Part shown: in pieces, positions 46,201 through 54,023 of the stretch
How positions within the stretch are numbered: position 1 is the stretch's first letter
Layout of the letters: each line of letters starts with the position of its first letter
Origin: JBBATK01 sp044228285
GTDB lineage: Bacteria > Bacteroidota > Ignavibacteria > Kapaibacteriales > NICIL-2
DNA length: 64,000 bases
Reading direction: 5' to 3'
NCBI GenBank assembly: GCA_044228285.1
Contig: JBGAVD010000001.1
Location: 372,001-436,000, forward strand
Notes under the pieces: model-generated
Databases searched by the model: none
What the model was told of the DNA's origin: nothing
Seen by the model: the letters and a program-made list of their open reading frames with translations, nothing else
Position numbers and translations under genes: made by a program

Positions 46201-47292
46201 CTGGCGCGCTGTCTCTGTGTCAGGGGCTTCCATACCGATGCGTTCTAAGAAGGCATCGCGGCCTTCCTTCTTTTTCATCGCATCACGGCCAAGCGCTGCA
46301 ATGCGTGCCCAGAAGGTCTCATTGAATTTTCGATGTCCTTTGGCAATGTTGTAGGCTTTCTCGGCTTCCTCTGAACCCTTGAACAGTGAAAGTGCGGTGT
46401 AGGTGAACATGTTGATGCCAGGTTTCAGCTTGAAGCCCTTGGCATCTCCCATAACGACCTGTGGAAGGTCGAGTGTGTTCAAATTTTGGCTTTGGGGTAG
46501 TTTGTCGTACAAACCCGAATATCTGGCAGGGCGCTCAGGACGCTCCGTTGCTGACATTTTGCTAGCCTGTTTGTACTCTGGCGCGCTCATACCGATCTTG
46601 ATGGCATCTTCCATGAAGCTAGTCTTTATCACGCGGTCATCGATGGTAAAGATCACTACAGGTTTACCTTCCTTGCGCCAGAAGTGCGTTGCAGTGGTGA
46701 GCATCTGAATGGTTTTGCCTGCTCCCGTTCCGTCGGCAAGTAAGAAGCCTCCACGAGACTCCAGGGCATTTATAGCTAGGTTCACTCCAAAGCTCTGATG
46801 TGGAAGCAGCATGCTGGCCAGTGGTTCTGGTGCGCGCTTAGGGATGCTTGATTCCTGCGGCACAAGATGCGCTTGAGCGGTCACGATTTCAGGTTTGACA
46901 AAGCCAGTGTCCACGTTTGTCGTTGGACGCCGAGGCAAACGGACTTCTCCAGCATCAGGAAGTTCCTGGTAGCCTGAATCAGACGTCTTAACGCGCTTGT
47001 TGCGCGTGATTTTCTGCTCCACTCGTCCAGGGATTGTAACAAGCGCAATATTAATGGTGAGCTTTTGCTGCTCCATCTGACGGTTATAGTCGGCGGCTTC
47101 TATGACAGAGATTGAGCCATCGCGCTCTAAGATAAACTCTTCGTTTGCCAAGGCTTCACGTCCTGAGCCAGTGACCGATCCAGCAGGGATAAGCGCGACG
47201 AGCAGCCCGTCAGGTTTAAGGCAATTGTAATAGGCATGACGAATGTGCGCCCATTCCACGCCGCGCATGAAGGGCGGGTTCATCACACACAT
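43297..47292 (-). CDS. Helicase polyprotein: methyltransferase C-part, strawberry-notch/SF2 helicase, RecA-like ATPase (5' end disrupted)
   Basis: 1331 codons as open frame. It starts with the amino-methyltransferase motif IV NPPF (residues 5-8). A DExH helicase follows: Walker A ADGTGAGKT (186-194), DEAH at 433-436, and the C-terminal RecA domain with GTGVNLDDQ and MQGIGRVVR, a strawberry-notch-like arrangement. The last 170 residues form a separate RecA/RadA-type ATPase with Walker A GLPGQGKSS (1164-1172) and SNTVDT region. The upstream frame (47216-48166) carries methyltransferase motif I, so both are halves of one gene that was broken. Possible anti-restriction or replication role in the element, by analogy with DarB-like phage proteins. 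Confidence 0.8.
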   Translation of the reverse strand: MCVMNPPFMRGVEWAHIRHAYYNCLKPDGLLVALIPAGSVTGSGREALANEEFILERDGSISVIEAADYNRQMEQQKLTINIALVTIPGRVEQKITRNKRVKTSDSGYQELPDAGEVRLPRRPTTNVDTGFVKPEIVTAQAHLVPQESSIPKRAPEPLASMLLPHQSFGVNLAINALESRGGFLLADGTGAGKTIQMLTTATHFWRKEGKPVVIFTIDDRVIKTSFMEDAIKIGMSAPEYKQASKMSATERPERPARYSGLYDKLPQSQNLNTLDLPQVVMGDAKGFKLKPGINMFTYTALSLFKGSEEAEKAYNIAKGHRKFNETFWARIAALGRDAMKKKEGRDAFLERIGMEAPDTETARQMWYDRVSKAKYEDSFDLQREYAELVRYDGATPRIENAFVNFIKAEDARNESIKNTIREVIDETSLVIFDEAHKIKNLADQEEKGVGRAYYASFITRNTKRVLFATATPCDRPYDMLYLQRAGLFKDELQFRNIMRMVGIYYDAEKRNERGELVRRGRWKIDRSDKQRDFANINVSNLFSFITREGCMIRREIQYTNLDVNMVTVTVPDSVKQELAAITQECTSLDDKGRSKVDKLKELLRHTEAMEGYKLDAAVELTRKELEEGRNVVIFTSFVDEEEREDGEDKLGSVRILKNRLAKHYGEKAVGVLVSAQGPYESFRRLENVAQFQSGERRVLIGTITSGGTGVNLDDQIGNAPRTIIIITAPLTFINVMQGIGRVVRANTKSRSRVNFLFAETDNPEPEKRNITIERWLKNILATKFKTLRAAVKGEIDILDPDALARLEQTGSSGLVSAIEETGNSQKREHSWYTKSAKKLEGWTLPNQVPLRIERTADRFEHFVFISGKTREETESWAKANKSFIENWNLERNISGNYQRYNGFHYGAKFRSGGSKDLKESYDLWNALLNLLQPEDARWMQQEDTAFNVGEAVRATTNIIYANAAPGARGTVQTVVPLLKGNSGGQEIYTYQYDVLFENGYKAVSLDRWQLQADTSSATPITKYSRGDVFSSNRILLSIVEVDVTSAATTYLIEMTYTGAYSHIAPEYHNIEESKLEKLLAERGYVPYSDPRLSDDTAPSENAVQEEAPTGDELESWENDDETMSPLPLYTIAEAAKVKAKSLKLTKTKGLFKNLCQRFNMLIWGLPGQGKSSFLLLFAHDLSQNGKVLLILREERISSGRIGSRAKRLGIPSNSQIILSDTMSIRDLRSYLEANTEVQFVGVDSIQRWDDVTEDDIENLIDDHSHVSFIFVAQSNKTGKEYRGFSRLSNTVDTVINVTNGAVQSTKHRDGPIMGPVSYLRNNNSHHYSPKS

Positions 47293-48166
47293 CGGCTAGA
47301 TTGCCTTTGCCTGCACTGGGCTCAAGTATAGTCATGCCTGGCCAGATATAGCTGGCGTCACTTAGCATGCCAGCCACATCTGGCGGAGTGGGGAAGTAAT
47401 CAAGGTTCTTTACTACATCAAAGCTCTCACGCTCGAGCTTTGCAATGCGCCAAGAGATCATTTCTGGACTTGGAGTACCGCTTTGCCGGTCAAATGCCAA
47501 CACCGCGAGCTCACGCGAAGATTCAAGCACTTGTGCGCTGGTACTTTTTTGCTCCAATCGACGTTTTACAGCTTTAGCTTCTTTGAGCTGCGCGTTCATC
47601 TCATCTAGACGTTCTTTGCTCACACCAGTTTTCTTGGCCGCAATGATCTCTGAATCGAGCTTATCAATCTCGGCATCCACACGCGGCAATTCCACCAAGC
47701 AGTACTTCTGGTAGAAGAACTGCTCGTACTTGGCAGTCCATTCAGTGTCGGTAAGCCTCTCGGCAGGACGATGTGCTACTGGCGAGTTGTCCGCGCTAGT
47801 GAGCTCAGTTGAAGTCTGGTCGGGCTGTGATTCGATCTCAACTGTATCAACTTTGTCAGCTGTATCAATCGTGAGGTCTGCCGAGTTATCACTTTCCTCG
47901 ATTTCTGGATCAATGTCGGAGCTGTCTTGCCTGCATGCTGCGAGTTTGGCTGCCTTCATTTCAATGAAACTGCCTATGCCAAGGAGAGTCGCAACACGTG
48001 AGAGTTCAGCGTCTAGAGGTGCTTCAAACTCTGGCCGTATCAGCTGGCGGCAGAGCGACATTGCATAGAGCTCAATGATAGACTCGAGTTTGCGCCGCAG
48101 CAAGCCCCGACGCGTAGTAGCAGTATTCTCGATCTCAACGGTGCTGGTATTGTTTGTGGTCGTCAT
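47216..48166 (-). pseudogene. N-terminal half of the methyltransferase-helicase gene (frameshifted/deleted junction)
   Basis: 316 codons. The first 180 residues are Thr/Glu-rich and coiled (about 140-215 is Lys/Arg/Glu helix). At the end, methyltransferase motif I ILEPSAGKGNLAD is present, and then the frame leaves the normal protein and stops after 23 odd residues. Motif IV NPPF follows in a different frame only about ten codons later, where a complete enzyme would have roughly 50 residues between them. I therefore read a deletion with frameshift at about 47290-47325. An assembly error is an alternative. It overlaps the end of the next gene upstream as TAATG. Confidence 0.7.
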
Positions 48167-49401
48167 TATTTACGCAGAGCCTCACGAAGTAATGACTCGA
48201 TGCTGTTCATCGCCGATTCTGCCTTGTCGAGATCTTCGTCCGAGCTGTCCTGCTCATCACTACTCGGCTCATCAGCTTTATCAGTGACTTCTGTTATAAT
48301 AGGATACTCAAAGTTGTCCATGTTTGGAATGCTCCTTGTCTCTTCGGGCTGGGTAGGCATTTCGGTGACAGCATCCTGTTCACCTGATTGGCCGCAGAAG
48401 TTCTTCGCAAAGGCAAGCTTGTGTGTGGTTATGAAAGATCCCCAGTACGACAGTCCTGTACCTTTCTCTTTGTAGTAGCGAAAGCCATTCTTCTTGAGCT
48501 CAGCTGTGGCAGCGGCTGACGGTGGGGTATTGAAGATGATGCGAATAGTGTCTTTGCCTGAAAGCCGCACAATTTCTACGCGGCAGTCAGTAGTCACCGA
48601 GATACTCACTGGTTCAGATTTAGGTTTGGAAGCGCTTGCGATTTTCTCAATCGTTTGATTCTTGTCGATGCTGTATGTGAACACAGTGGAGCCAAACGGA
48701 ACGACTTGGTAGATCAGATATTCAGCGTCGCGGTAGCCTCTTGCCCATGCATCGTTTGCAATCCACTTGATCGAGCGGCTCACAGGGTAAATGACCTTGA
48801 CATCTGCTTCAAAGTCGATGTCCTCATACGACAAATCACGAGGCGCAATGACGATTAATGGCTCCTTGTTCTTAAGCGCCCGTTCGATTGCCTTCGCGCT
48901 TCCCCCTGCGATTACGTAGTTGTGTATTGGTGAAGTGTCAACAAGGCTGCCACCAGGACTGACCGATACAGCCTGGCCACGCTCTTCCTTACATTCAAGT
49001 TCAAGTAAACCGTTTTGCGCGCGAAGGCGAGCAACTTCTGCCTCGAGCTCAATTGCGCGAGCTTCGTGAGATGCGCTTAGAGCGCGCTCTTTGGCCAAAA
49101 GCTCAAGACAGTGTGGTTCACTGCTTGATTTAACAACTCCGCCTCGGCTAGAGGCGGAGTGTTTCGCGCTCTCGCGAACATGCTCCGGCTGAGCACGTTT
49201 CTCTTTCGGCACATGACGAGAGATGTGATCCCAATCCACTTCAGCTTCATAACCTTTGAACAAGACCCATGCGCCTGTGCTACATACCTTCTGGATGTAG
49301 CCAGATGAGCCAAGAGAGCGAACCAGATCGCCAATCTTATAGGTATGCCCTTCATAGGTAGCCTGACGGTAACTGTTCTGAAATTTCTTGGGGACTGCCA
49401 T
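48166..49401 (-). CDS. Phage/element protein with small helicase-associated basic domain
   Basis: 411 residues. The N-terminal 65 residues look like an SH3/KOW-type barrel (GDLVRSLGSSGYIQKV). A coiled coil lies near 100-135. The end of the region (AAATAELKKNGFRYYKEKGTGLSYW) resembles the GFxWxxxxKxWW domain often found beside DNA methylases and helicases on mobile elements. The last 60 residues are acidic and disordered. It is coupled (TAATG) to the methyltransferase fragment, so it probably works with that DNA-processing enzyme. No firm family. Confidence 0.6.
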   Translation of the reverse strand: MAVPKKFQNSYRQATYEGHTYKIGDLVRSLGSSGYIQKVCSTGAWVLFKGYEAEVDWDHISRHVPKEKRAQPEHVRESAKHSASSRGGVVKSSSEPHCLELLAKERALSASHEARAIELEAEVARLRAQNGLLELECKEERGQAVSVSPGGSLVDTSPIHNYVIAGGSAKAIERALKNKEPLIVIAPRDLSYEDIDFEADVKVIYPVSRSIKWIANDAWARGYRDAEYLIYQVVPFGSTVFTYSIDKNQTIEKIASASKPKSEPVSISVTTDCRVEIVRLSGKDTIRIIFNTPPSAAATAELKKNGFRYYKEKGTGLSYWGSFITTHKLAFAKNFCGQSGEQDAVTEMPTQPEETRSIPNMDNFEYPIITEVTDKADEPSSDEQDSSDEDLDKAESAMNSIESLLREALRK

Positions 49402-49476
49402 TACTCATCCTTCGTCTTGATACAAAAGGTCAAAGTATGATACCGTGTTTACAAACTGCCGCTAGCGCTGGTTGAA

Positions 49477-49770
49477 CTAGGACAGCGACGCCTTCGCTTT
49501 ACTCGTGCGGCACTTGCCACGAGTCGCAGCACGCGCTCGCTTGAGGCGTGTTTGCGCCTTCTTTACAGCGCGCTCAGCTGCACTCACGCGCTTGCGCGCA
49601 GTCTTTGAGTGAGGCGAGCAAGGCTTCTTGCGCGCCTTTGATTTGCGCTTGGCTTCCAGTGCCTGACGCTTTTGCGCAAGCTTATGCAAACGCGCAGCCT
49701 TGCGAGCTGCAGCTTCCGCTGCGCGCTTCAGGACTTTTGATGTGCGAGGTCTGGTGGTTTTTCGTGCCAT
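49477..49770 (-). CDS. Small histone-like basic protein
   Basis: 97 residues, about 40% Lys+Arg with many Ala and no clear hydrophobic core (KARKKPCSPHSKTARKR). The ATG follows AAGGAG by seven bases, a very strong ribosome-binding site. Composition is like histone H1 C-termini and DNA-condensing proteins. In a virion or element it could neutralise packaged DNA. Nothing else can be said. Confidence 0.7.
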   Translation of the reverse strand: MARKTTRPRTSKVLKRAAEAAARKAARLHKLAQKRQALEAKRKSKARKKPCSPHSKTARKRVSAAERAVKKAQTRLKRARAATRGKCRTSKAKASLS

Positions 49771-49859
49771 GACCTTTCTCCTTGTGGTGGTGATAGGATG
49801 AATGTTTACTGTTTACTGTTAACTGTTGAATACTGCTGTTGCTAGAAACACTGGTGGAG

Positions 49860-50270
49860 TTAGCGAATGATCTTGGGTTCTGTGCCCAAAACAGCTTCCT
49901 GCTCAGTGCGCAGGTTTACTATGCGGTTGTCGCGCGGCAAGGCAACGATGTCTCCGATTGCGGCAAAGTCAGCGGGTGCTACAGCTTGCACGGTTTGCCC
50001 CCACTTGTCCAGAAGTATGAGTGTCTCACTCTCGAGTCCATATTGTCCAACGACCGCTTTGACCTGCGCTATCGGACAATGCTCGTTGTCATACTTTGCC
50101 TTTTGATCGACAAAGCACATGCAGACAGTACATGCTCTGGTTTTGCTAAGCAGCTCGCATGCGTTGCACACGGCCACGCGCTGCGTGCTCGTATCAGTGT
50201 GACTCATGAGCAGTTTTGCATTGGCGTATTTGGCTGCTCCAGCGATCAAGTGTTTTGCCTGGTCAAACAT
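49860..50270 (-). CDS. Cys-cluster phage protein (zinc-ribbon-like)
   Basis: 136 residues from ATG 50270. A Cys cluster at about 34-65 (AVCNACELL, ACTVCMCF, HCPIAQ) resembles the short zinc-ribbon signature C-x2-C...C-x2-C-x-C...C-P of small proteins common in virulent and temperate phage genomes. The C-terminal half is beta-rich. A TTG at 50333 would be a longer start that overlaps the preceding gene. Role unknown. Confidence 0.6.
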   Translation of the reverse strand: MFDQAKHLIAGAAKYANAKLLMSHTDTSTQRVAVCNACELLSKTRACTVCMCFVDQKAKYDNEHCPIAQVKAVVGQYGLESETLILLDKWGQTVQAVAPADFAAIGDIVALPRDNRIVNLRTEQEAVLGTEPKIIR

Positions 50271-50311
50271 GGCGGTGATGTTAAGTTCTAGAATCCGTCC
50301 CAAGTGCTGTC

Positions 50312-50800
50312 TTACTTCGACAGAGCAATCCAAGCCACGACGCCTGCCAGAGCCACACTACCAGCCAGAAGCCACATAGAGCTGTCAGAGCTTGAGTTTG
50401 GCGCTGGGCTCGTCGGACTAATGATAGGTGTATCTACATCTGTTTCAACTGTAGTACCCCCAGGGTTGATGCCAGTATTGCGCGCCCAGTCTGGTGTTGC
50501 TACTTGGGTGTAGAGATCGGTGATGTCATTGCCTGTACTGGAGGCACCAGCAACAGCGCCTGCAAAGAAGTCTGATGAGTCTGCGATTCCTGTTGGCACG
50601 TTGTACGTGATATCGTGACAATCACGGATGCATTCAAGATTTCCAGGCCACTTGCGATTGCAATAGGCAATGCAAGTGTCGAGGTCTGCCTGACTTTGCC
50701 GCGAGAATATTCCTGTGGCCACTTCACTGGCAATCGTTCCGAAACTTGCAGTTTGTGAAAATGGAGATGTTGCTAGTGCGGTTGTTAAGTGTACTGACAT
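50312..50800 (-). CDS. Small membrane protein with twin CX3C motif and C-terminal anchor
   Basis: 162 residues. Two CX3C pairs (CIAYC and CIRDC) separated by nine residues form a helical-hairpin pattern. A Pro/Ser/Thr-rich linker leads to a C-terminal transmembrane segment (WLLAGSVALAGVVAWIAL) with a short basic end. Single-pass, tail-anchored. No family recognised. Part of the leftward operon; a tail-anchored protein would suit a viral membrane or a lysis role. Confidence 0.65.
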   Translation of the reverse strand: MSVHLTTALATSPFSQTASFGTIASEVATGIFSRQSQADLDTCIAYCNRKWPGNLECIRDCHDITYNVPTGIADSSDFFAGAVAGASSTGNDITDLYTQVATPDWARNTGINPGGTTVETDVDTPIISPTSPAPNSSSDSSMWLLAGSVALAGVVAWIALSK

Positions 50801-50865
50801 TGTTGTTTCCTAGTGAAAGTGGTGATTGTGCCTTGGCTCCGAGAACAAGAGCGTACTAGTGCTGC

Positions 50866-51438
50866 TCAAAAAAGTGCAAGTACTCGCGAGAGACTAAAAG
50901 CCAGTGTTGCTGCGAAGTGTCCCTCGCTGGTGATGCCAGCGCTGATCCCAACACCAAGCGCGTAGTTTCTGCTTGTCTGCCCGCGTTCTAGTAGCATTGT
51001 TGTATCCCGTGTTCTCAGAACAGTCCGAACACTTCGCGCTATGCAATCACAGGTGTCGGTGATTCTAACGGGTAGATTGATAGTCTGACCGGCAAGCGAG
51101 AGGGGCAGTGTTGCAATTGAATCAAGAACGAGTAGCTCATGTATCTCGAGGCTCTCGAGCTGCGCTCGGACAACTTCGCGCTCGATGAGAATTGTCCTGG
51201 TGAGAGTATCGTGAAGCGTATCAATGCTACTTGCTCCCTTCATGTACACTGGTTGCAGCTTGACGCGAAAAACGACAACACTGTCAGCCTTGACACGAAT
51301 AGTGTCACGCACGAAGTTGACTTTTGGCGCACTACTTGTACCGCAATCTCGCAGCATGCTGATAAGCGCAAGGGCAGCAACAAGCAGCCACACGAGTGCC
51401 ATGAAGGAGTTCTTTAGCGTGTTTAGAGTATAGGTCAT
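50866..51438 (-). CDS. Hypothetical protein with N-terminal membrane anchor
   Basis: 190 residues. A transmembrane segment at about 11-30 (MALVWLLVAALALISML) is followed by a beta-rich soluble part that ends in a hydrophobic strand (YALGVGISAGI, AATLAFSLSRVLALF), like an inner-membrane-tethered periplasmic domain. Could be a spanin- or lysis-type protein, since it lies beside a lysin gene, but there is no proof. Confidence 0.55.
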   Translation of the reverse strand: MTYTLNTLKNSFMALVWLLVAALALISMLRDCGTSSAPKVNFVRDTIRVKADSVVVFRVKLQPVYMKGASSIDTLHDTLTRTILIEREVVRAQLESLEIHELLVLDSIATLPLSLAGQTINLPVRITDTCDCIARSVRTVLRTRDTTMLLERGQTSRNYALGVGISAGITSEGHFAATLAFSLSRVLALF

Positions 51439-51457
51439 TTGAATGTCTATGATTTTT

Positions 51458-52081
51458 CTATTTCAATGCTAGCCATGTACCAACTGCCAATAGAGCCAGC
51501 AGCGAAGCACTCAATGCGGAGTTTCCTGCCTGCAGAGGCGACTCTGTGCTAGAAACATCATGCACTTCTTCTGTGTGGATATACACAGTGCCTCGAAGCT
51601 GCATTTGACGATGAGTTCTGAGTGCAGTGTTGCCCACAACAACTATTCCATTGTCTGGACATCCATAGCACTTCAATGCGTTGCCGCTGTTACCTTCAAC
51701 TGTGTAAATGCCACTACTAGTCACACCCACAACAATTCCAGTATGAGCTGAGTCATCGCCGCGCCGAGGATAAGTGAACACCGACCCAGGTGCAGGATTT
51801 GAATCCACTCGCATGTTCTTCATCTTGGCTGCTTGCTCATAGAGATTCCAAGCTGAGAGGGTCCAGCGAAATGGATTGCTGATTCCTAGCTCAGAGTAGC
51901 TGTCTGCTAGAATTGCAGACACTGTTGCAGCACACCAAGGGTTGCCAGTTACCTTGTCGTAGTTGTTTTCAAAGAGATAACGAAAGCATGCAGATTGGTT
52001 GTTTTGCTCGGTGCAGTTATGCGAGCGCCAAAGTTTGGCGTAGTCCAGAGCAACGCGAACAATCTGTGAGGCAGTCGTCAC
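51458..52081 (-). CDS. CHAP/NlpC-like peptidoglycan hydrolase with C-terminal membrane anchor
   Basis: 207 residues, GTG start at 52081. The catalytic Cys50 (NPWCAA) and His113 (AHTGIVV) follow the cysteine peptidase/CHAP order, and GNSG plus VEGNSG supports that fold. A C-terminal hydrophobic segment (SALSASLLALLAVGTWLAL) would anchor it to a membrane. It cleaves peptidoglycan crosslinks if active. A paralog lies at 54024-54662 with the same WC and HTGIVV motifs but the anchor at the other end. Confidence 0.75.
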   Translation of the reverse strand: MTTASQIVRVALDYAKLWRSHNCTEQNNQSACFRYLFENNYDKVTGNPWCAATVSAILADSYSELGISNPFRWTLSAWNLYEQAAKMKNMRVDSNPAPGSVFTYPRRGDDSAHTGIVVGVTSSGIYTVEGNSGNALKCYGCPDNGIVVVGNTALRTHRQMQLRGTVYIHTEEVHDVSSTESPLQAGNSALSASLLALLAVGTWLALK

Positions 52082-52088
52082 GGGCGCG

Positions 52089-52511
52089 TTACCAGTTGGT
52101 CAGAAGTTGAACACTGAAACCACTTTGCTCCTTGTCGTCACGGATGAACTCGAAGCGGACTTCAAAGTTCCTCAGTACATCTTCGATGTAGCGAGAGCAA
52201 TGCTCCTGATCGCTCTCAGCTTGCTTTGCTTGTTTCTTGTCACGCACCAAGTAGCTGATGACGTGCATCCAAGCGCGCACACCATCTTCATCCTGAGCCA
52301 CTACTGGCAGCAAGGCGCAGTTGAACTCTTTAAGTGCGGCTCGTATGCTTGAAGTTGCAGCTTGCTCGTCATCCTGCTTACGTTCTGGCATGATGTCGTT
52401 TGTGAGGTCTTCTAAACTTGGCAGCTTAGCTGCCCAGTTTCTGAGCTCTGCGCCTTCAACGAGCTTAACGCCTGGTATGAGGCCGCGTGATACACTTTCT
52501 TGCTGTTGCAT
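52089..52511 (-). CDS. Hypothetical protein
   Basis: 140 residues from ATG 52511, eight bases after AGGA, which overrides the longer frame from 52538. Mostly helical and charged, ending in a short beta-hairpin (VRFEFIRDDKEQSGFSVQLLTNW). Ends seven bases before the lysin start. No family recognised. Confidence 0.5.
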   Translation of the reverse strand: MQQQESVSRGLIPGVKLVEGAELRNWAAKLPSLEDLTNDIMPERKQDDEQAATSSIRAALKEFNCALLPVVAQDEDGVRAWMHVISYLVRDKKQAKQAESDQEHCSRYIEDVLRNFEVRFEFIRDDKEQSGFSVQLLTNW

Positions 52512-52562
52512 GTTCTTTTCCTGTCGTAATTCAACCACTACTGATTTCTATTCTGGACACAA

Positions 52563-52868
52563 CTATCGTGAGAAGCCATTTCGATTTCGCATAACAGCTC
52601 TCCACTCTGCGAAGTCATTCTCAAGCTTGCCGATCTTGTCCGTGAGTTTCTGAATCTCGTCACGCTGCAAATCGTGATTCTCTTTTTGGTCTTTCTGTGA
52701 CCTCACGAGCACGGACACATCACTCTTGAGCGTGTATAGTACTTTTACCCCCGCGCCAACCACTCCAAAACAGATGGTAAATGCAATGCCTAGTGCCCAG
52801 GTAACAGCTGCAAGTGCCGCTTGTGTTGCCGCTGCGTTCTGCAAGGCAGTTTGTACTGATTGATCCAT
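52563..52868 (-). CDS. Holin/XhlA-like small membrane protein
   Basis: 101 residues. One transmembrane segment near 20-47 (LAAVTWALGIAFTICFGVVGAGV) followed by a long charged coiled coil (KDQKENHDLQRDEIQKLTDKI). This is the plan of XhlA/holin-like accessory proteins of phage lysis cassettes, placed among the lysin genes. Assignment is structural, not by sequence match. Confidence 0.55.
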   Translation of the reverse strand: MDQSVQTALQNAAATQAALAAVTWALGIAFTICFGVVGAGVKVLYTLKSDVSVLVRSQKDQKENHDLQRDEIQKLTDKIGKLENDFAEWRAVMRNRNGFSR

Positions 52869-52926
52869 GTTGCGAGTTCGTCAGTTTCTCTATCAGATTC
52901 TTTAATACTTCCTTTGTACTTCACTA

Positions 52927-53658
52927 TCACATGCCAAAGTCCTCGAAGTCAAGACCCGCGCTATCGTTCCAATCGGCAACCACATCACTTTCGCTGACCT
53001 CCTGATTCCAGTATCCTACTTCATCGATGAGTCCAGGAAAGTAGCCGAACTGAAAGAATGATATTGGTGATAGGCAACCGATGTTGATTAGTTCTCCTGC
53101 ACCTACGGCGCTGATTCTGGGCCCGAGAGTGGCAGTGCTAAGTAGCGCGCCATCCACGTAGAGCTTCGAGCCAGCTGCCGCGTAGGTGACAAAGATTCGG
53201 TGCCAAGAACCTGTCAAATCAACAGTCCCCGGACTATCGTGCTCTCCGACTCCGTTGTGCACGAGCGACAAGATTCCTTGTACTGAAATACTATAGGCTA
53301 TGCGCCATCCATAGGCACCAAAACCTCCTTCATGGCAAATGAGACCGCGCTCACTTCCATCAGGGTTCATACGCACCCACAGGGCTACCGAGTAAGCCTC
53401 AGATGAGAAATCACTGAAGTCACCCGGAATAGTGATTTTGCCTGATGCAGCTAGATCTCGGCAGTTTCCAAGAATTCCCAGATTGCTGACGCTTGCTCCA
53501 TCGGCAGTAGCAACATGCCCATTGCCTGTAGCGTCCGCAATTGAGCTGCCACTAGCTTCATTCATCTTGAGATACATCACCAAGCCCGCGCCGAGCGAGT
53601 TAGAGCTAGGCGGCGGCCCGCTTACTTGTCGCCCTGATATGAAGCCCGCTCTGAACAT
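52927..53658 (-). CDS. LamG-like (concanavalin-type) domain protein
   Basis: 243 residues from ATG 53658, which overlaps the previous stop as TAATG. A LamG/laminin-G core runs from about 25-235: ALWVRMNPDGSERG, SWHRIFVTYAAAGSKLYVDG and the final strand GLIDEVGYWNQEVSE. Such domains are common on phage receptor-binding proteins and bind sugars or proteins. Placed directly after the fibre-type module gene, it is probably part of the host-binding apparatus. Confidence 0.82.
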   Translation of the reverse strand: MFRAGFISGRQVSGPPPSSNSLGAGLVMYLKMNEASGSSIADATGNGHVATADGASVSNLGILGNCRDLAASGKITIPGDFSDFSSEAYSVALWVRMNPDGSERGLICHEGGFGAYGWRIAYSISVQGILSLVHNGVGEHDSPGTVDLTGSWHRIFVTYAAAGSKLYVDGALLSTATLGPRISAVGAGELINIGCLSPISFFQFGYFPGLIDEVGYWNQEVSESDVVADWNDSAGLDFEDFGM

Positions 53659-54002
53659 TAGGCTATGAGGTCTCCAAGCAATTCCCAAAGATTTTCCGAG
53701 CGTTGAATGAGACTCACACCAACGGACTTCGCGGCAATGGAGAGATTACCATTTCTTGAATAGATCGTTGCATCGCCACTCGCAATGAAGGTAACTTTGC
53801 CAACTCCAACTTGGATGACATCGAGCTGCGCGCCCACGGGAAAGAGTACTTCATCATGCGCAGGAACTATCGCCGTTATTGGTGAGGCATTATCAAATGT
53901 CACCAGGCGGTACATGTCACGAAGCGTGAAGGTGTAGCTCGTACCTGTTTGCGTGTTGATGGGCCGTGCCGTAGTTGCCGGAAATGGGATCTGCTGCTGC
54001 AT
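53658..54002 (-). CDS. Phage fibre/adhesion module protein
   Basis: 114 residues. The strand ladder TSYTFTLRDMYRLVTFDN, then FPVGAQLDVIQVGVGKVTFIASG and a final ENLWELLGDL, is typical of a small beta-module repeated in phage tail fibres and capsid decorations. It is short, without a trimerisation stalk, and coupled to the LamG protein gene; together they suggest a receptor-binding spike. Confidence 0.7.
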   Translation of the reverse strand: MQQQIPFPATTARPINTQTGTSYTFTLRDMYRLVTFDNASPITAIVPAHDEVLFPVGAQLDVIQVGVGKVTFIASGDATIYSRNGNLSIAAKSVGVSLIQRSENLWELLGDLIA

Positions 54003-54023
54003 AGTGCTTGTAGTGAACTTGAG

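Noticed and set aside
52927..53688. Longer start (53688) for the LamG protein
   Set aside because: The ATG at 53658 overlaps the previous stop as TAATG, the coupling used throughout this operon.
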